A DNA stretch of 64,000 nt, from assembly GCF_023094165.1 (NCBI RefSeq), contig NZ_JALMDK010000002.1, forward strand, positions 509,541 through 573,540. Direction: 5' to 3'. The stretch is from Crossiella sp. S99.2. Its GTDB lineage: Bacteria > Actinomycetota > Actinomycetes > Mycobacteriales > Pseudonocardiaceae. Made by a program: the position numbers and the translations under genes. This document shows, piece by piece, positions 1 through 6,859 of this stretch (its first letter is position 1; every line of letters begins with the position of its first letter). Under the pieces are notes generated by a model. It ran no database searches and had not been told where the DNA came from. It saw nothing but the letters and a program-made list of their open reading frames with translations.

Positions 1-291
1 CGGCGGCGTCGGGCCCTCCGGCTGCGGCTGCGGCGCGGTGGGCTCCTCGTACTGCTCGTCCGGGTAGTACGGCGAGGGCGGCGGCCGGTGCGGCCGGGTC
101 GAGCGCGGTGGCGGCGGCGGAGGTGGGGGCGTGCGGCGGCGCACCGGCTCGGTGCGGCGCTCGCCCTGGTAGTCCGGGTCGTCCTGCCACGGATAACTCC
201 GGCCGCCGGAGTTCGTGGAACTCGGCGGTTCGTAGCCGCGCGTGCGCCCGCGACTGCCGTTGCGGGTCGGCTCGTCGGGTCCGGGTCGCAT
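1..291 (-). CDS. Proline-rich protein, N-terminal part only (runs off the left edge)
   Basis: A start codon at 291-289 is preceded by a good ribosome binding site (AGGAG about 7 bases upstream), and the frame stays open to the window edge, giving 97 residues. The visible part is hydrophilic and low in complexity: an Arg/Gly-rich start, a run of eight prolines near residue 60, then acidic Pro/Tyr/Gln segments. Such disordered N-termini are common on cytoplasmic tails of actinobacterial membrane proteins, but no membrane segment falls inside the window. It starts 7 bases after the stop of the cyclotransferase gene, so the two are probably co-transcribed. By synteny with mycobacteria an MFS transporter would be plausible. 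That is inference, and the function is unknown from sequence. Confidence 0.6.
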   Translation of the reverse strand, partial: MRPGPDEPTRNGSRGRTRGYEPPSSTNSGGRSYPWQDDPDYQGERRTEPVRRRTPPPPPPPPRSTRPHRPPPSPYYPDEQYEEPTAPQPQPEGPTPP

Positions 292-298
292 CACACTC

Positions 299-1084
299 CT
301 AATCCTGCCGTACCGGAACGAACTTGACCCGGAACAACGCAGGCCACAGCTTGCCCGTGACCAGGAACTCGTCCGTGCCCGGGATCGCCGCGATGCCGTT
401 GAGCACGTCCGCCCGCTCCTGCTGCTCCGGCCGGAGCAGCCCACTGGCGTCCACTGTGCCGGTCACCGCGCCGCTGGCGGGGTCGATCCGCAGGATCTCG
501 TCGGTCTGCCACACGTTCGCCCAGACCACGCCGTTGACGCATTCCAGCTCGTTCAGCTTGCTGACCGCGGCTCCGGCGTGACGCACGGTGACCGTGCCGG
601 TGACCGCGAAGCTGCCAGGGTCGCGGAAGGTCAGCTGGTCCGAGCCGTTGCTCATGACAAGGCGGTTGCCGTCGTGGCAGAGGCCCCAGCCCTCGCCCTC
701 GTAGTTCGCCTGGCCGGTCCGGGTGAGGGTCTGCCGGTCCCAGCGCAGCGCCAGGCCCTGCTGCCAGGTGAGCTGCCAGATCTTGTCGCCGATCACGGTG
801 ATGCCCTCGCCGAAGTGGTCGGCGGGCAGGTCAGCCCGCTGCTGGACCACGCCGGTGACCGGGTCCACCCGGCGCAGGCTGGAGGAGCCCTCCTGGCCGG
901 TGCCCTCGTACAGCGCGCCGTCGGCCAGCTCCAGACCCTGGGTGAACGCGCCCGGATCATGTGGCCGGGTTTCCAGCAGTTCCACCCGAAGTTTCTCCGG
1001 TTGGGGCAGCGGCGCGTCGGCCTGGCTCACCGCGGAACAACCGGAAAAAGCCAGGACCCCGCACAGCACCGCAAGCACTCGCAC
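299..1084 (-). CDS. Glutaminyl-peptide cyclotransferase, secreted lipoprotein
   Basis: The protein is 261 residues and matches the plant/bacterial glutamine cyclotransferase family, a five-bladed propeller that converts N-terminal glutamine to pyroglutamate. Visible landmarks are the family phrase PHDPGAFTQGLEL near the mature N-terminus, YEGTGQEGSS, EGITVIGDKIWQLTW, YEGEGWGLC and LNELECVNGVVWANVW. The N-terminus is a lipoprotein signal with lipobox FSGC, so the enzyme should be tethered outside the membrane. I chose GTG at 1084: it gives a clean signal peptide and leaves 56 bases to the divergent DUF3027 gene, whereas the ATG at 1150 would overlap that gene. The 3' neighbour follows after 7 bases. 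The family assignment is strong and the start moderate. Confidence 0.85.
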   Translation of the reverse strand: MRVLAVLCGVLAFSGCSAVSQADAPLPQPEKLRVELLETRPHDPGAFTQGLELADGALYEGTGQEGSSSLRRVDPVTGVVQQRADLPADHFGEGITVIGDKIWQLTWQQGLALRWDRQTLTRTGQANYEGEGWGLCHDGNRLVMSNGSDQLTFRDPGSFAVTGTVTVRHAGAAVSKLNELECVNGVVWANVWQTDEILRIDPASGAVTGTVDASGLLRPEQQERADVLNGIAAIPGTDEFLVTGKLWPALFRVKFVPVRQD

Positions 1085-1140
1085 TGCTTCAGGGTGGCAT
1101 GCCGCATCGGTGCCTGCCGAGATGCGGCACAATCTGCTAT

Positions 1141-2025
1141 GTGACCCCAACCTCCACTCCAGCCGAGCACCGGACCGACTCGATCGACGGCACGCCGGAG
1201 AGCACCGCTCTGGTGAACGCGGTTCCGCTGGCGCAGGCCGCGGCCGAGGAGGCTGCCGAGGGCGAGGAGGTCGGCGGGCACGTCGGCATCTCGGTCGAGG
1301 ACCCGGCTGCGGTCACCCACTTCTTCGAGGCCGCGCACCCCGGCTACAGCGGCTGGCGCTGGGCGGTCACCGTCTCCCAGGCAGGCGGCGAGGAGCCGGT
1401 CACGGTCAGCGAGGTCGTGCTGCTGCCCGGCCCGCAGGCCCTGGTCGCCCCGGACTGGGTGCCGTGGAACCAGCGGGTCAAGGCGGGCGACCTGGGCGTC
1501 GGCGACCTGCTGCCCACCTCCCCGGACGACCCCCGCCTGGTGCCCGGCTTCCTGGCCAGCGACGACTCCGCGGTGGAGGAGGTCGCCAAGGAGATCGGCC
1601 TCGGCCGGATGCGGGTGCTGTCCTGGGAGGGACGCGCCGAGGCGGCCGAGCGCTGGACCGGCGGCGACTTCGGCCCTGGCAGCGACATGGCGCGCAGCGC
1701 GCCGGGCTCCTGCGCGGGCTGCGGGTTCTTCCTGCCGCTGGCCGGGGCACTGCGGGCGGCCTTCGGGGTGTGCGGGAACGAGTACGCGCCCGCCGACGGC
1801 CGGGTGGTGCACGCCGAGTACGGCTGTGGCGCGCACTCCGAGGCCGAAGTGGACACCACCCCGCTGGTGCCGGTGGCCGAGGTGGTCTACGACGACTCGA
1901 TGCTCGACGTCGAGCACACCGTGCTGACCGCGCCGGCCCCCGAGCCCGCCGCTGAGGCCGAGGCCCCCGCCGCCGAGGCTGCCGAGACCGAGACCGACGC
2001 CGCCGCGAACGAAGCACGGGAGTGA
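1141..2025 (+). CDS. DUF3027 family protein
   Basis: A 294-residue actinobacterial protein matching DUF3027 by its central phrases GYSGWRWAVTV, LPGPQALVAPDWVPWNQRV and GDLGVGDLLPTSPDDPRLVPG. A cysteine-containing segment (SCAGCGF, then CGNEYAPADG and YGCGAHSE) is typical of the family and may bind metal, which is inference. The last about 50 residues are Ala/Glu-rich and probably disordered. The GTG start has no Shine-Dalgarno site but CACAAT ends 7 bases upstream, a leaderless arrangement. The stop overlaps the start of the ATPase gene by 4 bases (GTGA), so the two are translationally coupled and may work together. No biochemical role is known to me. Confidence 0.85.
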   Translation: MTPTSTPAEHRTDSIDGTPESTALVNAVPLAQAAAEEAAEGEEVGGHVGISVEDPAAVTHFFEAAHPGYSGWRWAVTVSQAGGEEPVTVSEVVLLPGPQALVAPDWVPWNQRVKAGDLGVGDLLPTSPDDPRLVPGFLASDDSAVEEVAKEIGLGRMRVLSWEGRAEAAERWTGGDFGPGSDMARSAPGSCAGCGFFLPLAGALRAAFGVCGNEYAPADGRVVHAEYGCGAHSEAEVDTTPLVPVAEVVYDDSMLDVEHTVLTAPAPEPAAEAEAPAAEAAETETDAAANEARE

Positions 2026-4952
2026 ACGAACTCTTCCGCGCCGACGAGCTGCGCCAGGCGACCCTGGCCGCCTGGGCCTCCTCACCGACCCGGTTCCGCG
2101 AGGACGCCAACGCCGAGGACGACCTGCGCTACGGCGGTTACCGGGACCGGCTCTTCGTCGAACTCGCGCAGAACGCCGCCGACGCCGCGGGCGCGGGCGG
2201 CATCCTGCGCGCCACCGTGGCCGACGGCGAACTCCGGGTGGCCAACACCGGCGCCCCCCTGGATGCCGAGGGCGTGGCCGCGCTCGCCTCGCTGCGGGCC
2301 TCGGCCAAGCGCTCCGGTGGCGTCGGGCAGTTCGGCGTCGGGTTCGCCGCGGTGCTGGCGGTCAGCACCGAGCCGAGCGTGCGCTCGGCAGCCGGTGGCG
2401 TGCGGTTCTCCGCCGCGGACACGCTGACCGCGGTCCAGGCGCTGCCCGAGCTGGCCGCCGAACTCGCCGACCGGGACAACGCGGTGCCGGTGCTGCGGCT
2501 GCCCTGGCCCGTCGAGCCCGCGCCGCTGCCGCCCGGTTTCGACACCGAGGTGTGCCTGCCACTGTCCGATGTGGACGGTCAGGTGTTACTGGACCAGCTG
2601 GCCGGTCAGGCCGAGGACCTGCTGCTCGCACTGCCCGGACTGAGCCGGATCGAGGTCGCCGACCAGGTCTGGACCCGCACCGACCACCCCGACGGCACCA
2701 CTGAGCTGCACACCCCCGACGGTCCGAAACGCTGGGCGCTGCACCGGGAATCCGGGCAGCTCGGCGAGGAGGCCCTGCTCGGCCTGGGTGTGGAGGCGCG
2801 GCGGCGGACCGGGTGGACGGTGTGCTGGGCGGTCCGGCTGGACGAGTCCGGTCAGCCGCGACCGGCCGGGTCCGACGTGCTCTACGCGCCGACCCCCACC
2901 GACGAGCGGCTCTCACTGCCCGCGCGGTTGTTCGCCGGGCTGCCGATCGAGCCCTCCCGGCGGCGGCTGGCGCCGAGTCCGGCCGCGGACGCGGTGCTGC
3001 GGGCCGCTGCCGCGTGTTACCCGCAACTGCTGCTGGCACTGCCGCCGACCAGCCGGACCGCGCTGGTGCCACTGCCGGAGTTCCCGCTCTCCGAGGTCGA
3101 CGAGAAGCTGCGGGAGCTGGTGCTCACCGCGCTGAGCAACGCCGAATGGCTGGTCGGGGCGGAGGAGGACACCGTGCTGTCCCCGCGCCAGGCCTGCCTG
3201 CTGGACGTGGCAGCGCCGGAACTGGTCGAGTTGCTCGGCCCGTCCCTGGGCGGGTTGCTCCCCGCCGAACTGGCCGAGGCCGGGCACCTGCGCGCGTTGC
3301 AGGCCGTCGGCGTGCGGCGGATCCGGCTGCCCGAGGTGGTCGCCACCGTGGCCGGGGTGGACCGCGCGCCCGAGTGGTGGCACCGGCTCTACACCGCGCT
3401 CGCACCGGTGGCCGAGGTCGACTCCACCGCCCGCGAGGAACTCGGCGCGCTGCCGGTGCCGCTGGTGGACGGTCGCACCGTGACCGGACCGCGCGGGGTG
3501 CTGCTGCCCGAGGTGGCCGCGGACATTCTCACCGCTATGTCCACAGTGGACATCGGCCTGCGGGTGGTGCACCCGGACGCGGCGCACCGGCTGCTGGAAC
3601 GCCTGGGCGCCCGGCAGGTGGGCGCGGCCGAACTCCTGGACGAGCTGCGGCCCGCGGTGGAACGCAGTGTCGAGGACCTGGAAGCCGGACTGGACACCAC
3701 CGCACTGACCGAGGTGGTGCTGCGACTGGTGGACCTGGCCGGACTGCGCCGGGGCGAGGTGCCCTGGCTGTCCGCGCTGGCCCTGCCGGACGAGCACGGC
3801 GACCCGCGCCGCGCGGACGAGTTGCTGTTGCCGGGTTCGCCGCTGCGCGCGGTGCTGGCGCAGGACAGCCCGCTGGGCGTGATCGCGGCCGATGTCGCCG
3901 AGCGCTGGGCGCCCAACCTGCTCACCGCGATCGGCGTGCTCGACTCGTTCCCGATCATCGTTGATGAGAACCCGACCGGGCCCGAGCACGACCTGCCGGA
4001 CGAGCAGGAGTGGTGGGACGAACTCGCCGCCGCGCACCCGGCCGGTGAAGGCCCGCGGCAGATCATCGCGGTGGGCGACCTTGACCTGGTCGCCGAGGAG
4101 CACTGGCCGGAGGCGCTGCGACTGCTCGCCGCGGATCCCCTTGCCTGGCAGGCACTCCGGCTGCGGGACGGGCACACCGCGTGGTGGCTGTCCCGGTTCG
4201 CGCTGATCGGCGGCCGTCCGCCGCGGGACTGGCGGCGGGCCGACGTGGACGAGCTGAACGGCCTGTACGAGGTGGTGCCGGCCGAGGGCCTCAGCGACGA
4301 GCTGCTGGCACTGCTCGGCGTCCGCGATTCGGTGGAAGTGTCCGATGTGGACGATGCCATCGACGTGCTGGCCCGGCTGGCCGACCCGGACCGCCTGGTG
4401 CGCGAGGGCGTGGTGCTGCGTGCGCACGAGGCCCTCGCCGACGCGGTCAGCGCGGGCCGGGTCGATCCGGCCGAGGTGGACCCGCCCGCCGCGGTCCGAT
4501 CCCTGGCCGGGACCGTGGTGGCCACCGAGCGGGCGCTGGTGCTGGACGGCCCGTGGTGGCTGGCCGTGCTGGACCCGGCCGAGGTGGTCGCCGGCGGCGA
4601 GGCATCCCCGCTGGCCGATCTGCTGGACCTGCCGACCTCCGACGGCGACGAGGTGGTCAGCAGCGGCCGGGTGCAGCCGTGGGCGGAACTGGACGGCGTG
4701 GTCGAGTCCTGTGACCTGCTCGGCCTGGACTACCCCGACGGCGACCTGCACGTGCACGCCGAACTGGTGGTGCTCCTCGACGAGGTCCGGCACACCGTGC
4801 CCTGGTGGCTGGACCCGGACGGCGACCTGCACACCACCGAGGAACCGCAGGGCCTGGCCCGCGCGCTGGCCTGGACCCTGGACCGCTGGGAGGACCGGCA
4901 CCTGCTGGCCGCCCTGCTCGCCGATCCGACCGCGCCGACCCTGTTGCGCTGA
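2022..4952 (+). CDS. Sacsin-like GHKL ATP-binding protein
   Basis: A 976-residue protein whose N-terminal domain has the Hsp90/GyrB/sacsin-type nucleotide fold. The N-box ELAQNAADAA is at residues 47-56, a VANTGAPL version of the DxGxG loop at 73-80, and the glycine lid GQFGVGFAA at 102-110. The remaining about 800 residues are acidic and Leu/Ala-rich with no recognised domain, and there are no membrane segments. Sacsin-type ATPases are thought to act as chaperones, but the substrate here is unknown. In the N74-T75-G76 loop the usual Asp is replaced by Asn, which could affect nucleotide binding. It overlaps the DUF3027 gene by 4 bases, and this fixed pairing is the best functional clue. The GTG start is fixed by the overlap. 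Confidence 0.85.
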   Translation: MNELFRADELRQATLAAWASSPTRFREDANAEDDLRYGGYRDRLFVELAQNAADAAGAGGILRATVADGELRVANTGAPLDAEGVAALASLRASAKRSGGVGQFGVGFAAVLAVSTEPSVRSAAGGVRFSAADTLTAVQALPELAAELADRDNAVPVLRLPWPVEPAPLPPGFDTEVCLPLSDVDGQVLLDQLAGQAEDLLLALPGLSRIEVADQVWTRTDHPDGTTELHTPDGPKRWALHRESGQLGEEALLGLGVEARRRTGWTVCWAVRLDESGQPRPAGSDVLYAPTPTDERLSLPARLFAGLPIEPSRRRLAPSPAADAVLRAAAACYPQLLLALPPTSRTALVPLPEFPLSEVDEKLRELVLTALSNAEWLVGAEEDTVLSPRQACLLDVAAPELVELLGPSLGGLLPAELAEAGHLRALQAVGVRRIRLPEVVATVAGVDRAPEWWHRLYTALAPVAEVDSTAREELGALPVPLVDGRTVTGPRGVLLPEVAADILTAMSTVDIGLRVVHPDAAHRLLERLGARQVGAAELLDELRPAVERSVEDLEAGLDTTALTEVVLRLVDLAGLRRGEVPWLSALALPDEHGDPRRADELLLPGSPLRAVLAQDSPLGVIAADVAERWAPNLLTAIGVLDSFPIIVDENPTGPEHDLPDEQEWWDELAAAHPAGEGPRQIIAVGDLDLVAEEHWPEALRLLAADPLAWQALRLRDGHTAWWLSRFALIGGRPPRDWRRADVDELNGLYEVVPAEGLSDELLALLGVRDSVEVSDVDDAIDVLARLADPDRLVREGVVLRAHEALADAVSAGRVDPAEVDPPAAVRSLAGTVVATERALVLDGPWWLAVLDPAEVVAGGEASPLADLLDLPTSDGDEVVSSGRVQPWAELDGVVESCDLLGLDYPDGDLHVHAELVVLLDEVRHTVPWWLDPDGDLHTTEEPQGLARALAWTLDRWEDRHLLAALLADPTAPTLLR

Positions 4953-4988
4953 GCCGACGGCGTCGCCGCCCACCGGGGTGGCGACGCC

Positions 4989-5270
4989 CTAGACCCCGGT
5001 CTGCGCCGTGCGGGAGCCGCGCCGGGCCGCGGCCCGCTGCCAGGCGATCACGGCCAGCCCGGTGAACCCGAGCAACCCGCCCACCAGGCAGGTCCAGGTC
5101 CACACCGACTCGGTGCCGCGGACCAGCAGCAGCACCACGAACGCGGCGAAGAAGATCCCGGTGCCGACCGAGACCGCGGGCACCGCGTCGGTCAGACCGC
5201 GCGGCAACGCCGGGGGCGGCGGTGGGGTTTGCCTGTTCGTAACCGGGCTGGGTTCGCTTCTCTCGGCCAC
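4989..5270 (-). CDS. DUF2530 small membrane protein
   Basis: A 93-residue protein with a Pro-rich cytoplasmic N-terminus (five consecutive prolines at 16-20) and two membrane segments, about 31-50 and 57-77, followed by a basic Arg-rich tail. This is the layout of the DUF2530 family. From memory a similar about 90-residue protein (Rv0879c) sits beside the MarR gene of M. tuberculosis, matching the context here. GTG at 5270 is the likely start because it places the first residues directly before the Pro-rich stretch. The open frame continues upstream but only as antisense of the permease gene. It is divergent from the NCS2 permease. Function unknown. Confidence 0.75.
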   Translation of the reverse strand: MAERSEPSPVTNRQTPPPPPALPRGLTDAVPAVSVGTGIFFAAFVVLLLVRGTESVWTWTCLVGGLLGFTGLAVIAWQRAAARRGSRTAQTGV

Positions 5271-5274
5271 GTCA

Positions 5275-5289
5275 GGCAGGCTACCTGCC
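5275..5289. promoter_or_regulatory. Inverted repeat between the DUF2530 and permease genes
   Basis: A perfect 6-bp inverted repeat, GGCAGG-CTA-CCTGCC, lies in the 54-base gap between the divergent DUF2530 and NCS2 genes, about 35 bases before the permease start. It could be an operator or a short hairpin in the permease leader. No regulator can be named. Confidence 0.3.
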
Positions 5290-5324
5290 GAAACGATCGC
5301 CAGTGGCAGCAGGGAGGAGCCGCG

Positions 5325-6782
5325 ATGGCCAAGACGTGGGTGCCGTCCGGTCTGGACCGGTTCTTCAAGATCTCCGAGCGCGGTTCCTCGGTCAGCCGGG
5401 AGGTCCGCGGCGGCCTGGTCACCTTCGTGACCATGGCCTACATCGTGGTGCTGAACCCGCTGATCCTGGGCAGTTTCTCGGCCCAGGACGCCGCGGCCAA
5501 GAAGGACGTGCTCGGCGAGATCCTGCCGGTGCCACAGGTGGCCGCGGTCACCGCGCTGGTCGCCGGGGTGATGACCATCCTGTTCGGCCTGATCGCGAAC
5601 TACCCGTTCGCCATCGCCACCGGCCTCGGCATCAACAGCCTGGTCGCGGTCACCATCGCGCCGCAGGTCACCTGGCCGGAGGCGATGGGCCTGATCGTGG
5701 TCAACGGCCTGGTGGTGCTGCTGCTGGTGGTCACCGGGTTCCGCACCGCGGTGTTCAACTCGGTGCCACCACCGCTGAAGGCGGCCATCGCGGTCGGCAT
5801 CGGCCTGTTCATCTGCCTGATCGGCCTGGTCGACGCGGGCTTTGTGCGCCGCATCCCGGACGCCGCGGGCACCACCGTGCCGGTCGGCCTTGGCATTGGC
5901 GGCTCGATCGCCTCCTGGCCCACCCTGGTGTTCGTGGTCGGCCTGGTGCTCACCGGGATCCTGGTGGCGCGCAAGGTCCGCGGCGCGATCCTGATCGGCG
6001 TGCTGGGCAGCACCGTGCTGGCCATCGTGATCGAGGCCCTGGTCAACGCGGGCCCGTCCAAGGGCGTCAACCCGCGCGGCTGGAACCTGGGTTACCCCGC
6101 GCTGCCGGAGAGCTTCTTCAGCCTGCCCGACCTGTCCCTGGTCGGCGAGGTCTCCTTCGGCGCCTGGACCCGGCTGCCCGCGCTGGCTGCCGCGATGCTG
6201 GTCTTCACCCTGGTGCTGACCGACTTCTTCGACACCATCGGCACCATGACCGGCCTGGGCAAGGAAGCCGGTCTGGTGGACAAGAACGGCCAGCTGCCCA
6301 ACACCAGCAAGGCCCTCTTCGTCGACGGCGTGGCCGCGGTGGCCGGCGGCGTCGCCTCCAGCTCCTCCAACACCGTCTACCTGGAGTCCGCGGCCGGCAT
6401 CGCCGAGGGCGCCCGCACCGGCCTGGCCAACGTGGTCACCGGCCTGCTGTTCCTGGCCGCCATGTTCTTCACCCCGCTCTACCAGGTGGTGCCGGTGGAG
6501 GCGGCGGCCCCGGCGCTGGTGATCGTCGGCGCGCTGATGATGACCCAGATCACCGACATCGACTTCACCGACTTCACCATCGCCCTGCCCGCCTTCCTGA
6601 CCATCGTGGTCATGCCGTTCACCTACTCCATCGCCAACGGCATCGGCGCCGGCTTCGTCAGCTACGTCGCGCTCAAGGTGGCCACCGGCAAGGCCCGCAC
6701 CATCCACCCGCTGATGTGGGTGGTGGCGGCGGCCTTCCTGCTCTACTTCGGCATCGGCCCCCTGCGCGCGCTGTTCGTCTAA
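5325..6782 (+). CDS. NCS2-family (AzgA-type) purine permease
   Basis: A 485-residue polytopic membrane protein of the nucleobase:cation symporter-2 group, AzgA/PbuG branch (adenine, guanine or hypoxanthine uptake). Family landmarks are EVRGGLVTFVTMAYIVVLNP at the N-terminus, YPFAIATGLGINSLVA, the segment DFFDTIGTMTGLGKEAGL carrying the substrate-site acidic residues, and SSSNTVYLESAAGIAEGARTG. Start ATG 5325 is chosen because a strong Shine-Dalgarno site (AGGGAGGAG, 5311-5319) precedes it. It converges on the oxidase gene, with a dispersed repeat/terminator between the two stops. The exact purine cannot be told from sequence. Confidence 0.9.
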   Translation: MAKTWVPSGLDRFFKISERGSSVSREVRGGLVTFVTMAYIVVLNPLILGSFSAQDAAAKKDVLGEILPVPQVAAVTALVAGVMTILFGLIANYPFAIATGLGINSLVAVTIAPQVTWPEAMGLIVVNGLVVLLLVVTGFRTAVFNSVPPPLKAAIAVGIGLFICLIGLVDAGFVRRIPDAAGTTVPVGLGIGGSIASWPTLVFVVGLVLTGILVARKVRGAILIGVLGSTVLAIVIEALVNAGPSKGVNPRGWNLGYPALPESFFSLPDLSLVGEVSFGAWTRLPALAAAMLVFTLVLTDFFDTIGTMTGLGKEAGLVDKNGQLPNTSKALFVDGVAAVAGGVASSSSNTVYLESAAGIAEGARTGLANVVTGLLFLAAMFFTPLYQVVPVEAAAPALVIVGALMMTQITDIDFTDFTIALPAFLTIVVMPFTYSIANGIGAGFVSYVALKVATGKARTIHPLMWVVAAAFLLYFGIGPLRALFV

Positions 6783-6796
6783 GCCCCCACCCGCCC

Positions 6797-6856
6797 AGTT
6801 GGCCCAAGTCGTACGCCGGTTTGGCCCAACTGGGCGTACCAGTGGGCCAAGTCGAC
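6797..6856. repeat. Dispersed palindromic GTAC repeat, copy A (probable bidirectional terminator)
   Basis: Between the convergent stops of the permease and the oxidase lies a 60-base element with three copies of the word TTGGCCCAA or its complement, separated by two GTAC cores. It aligns almost base for base with the element at 16948-17008, and a relative with CGGCCAA words lies at 50344-50457. Adjacent complementary words can fold into hairpins, so a terminator role is likely. That role is inference from position. Confidence 0.6.
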
Positions 6857-6859
6857 GGG

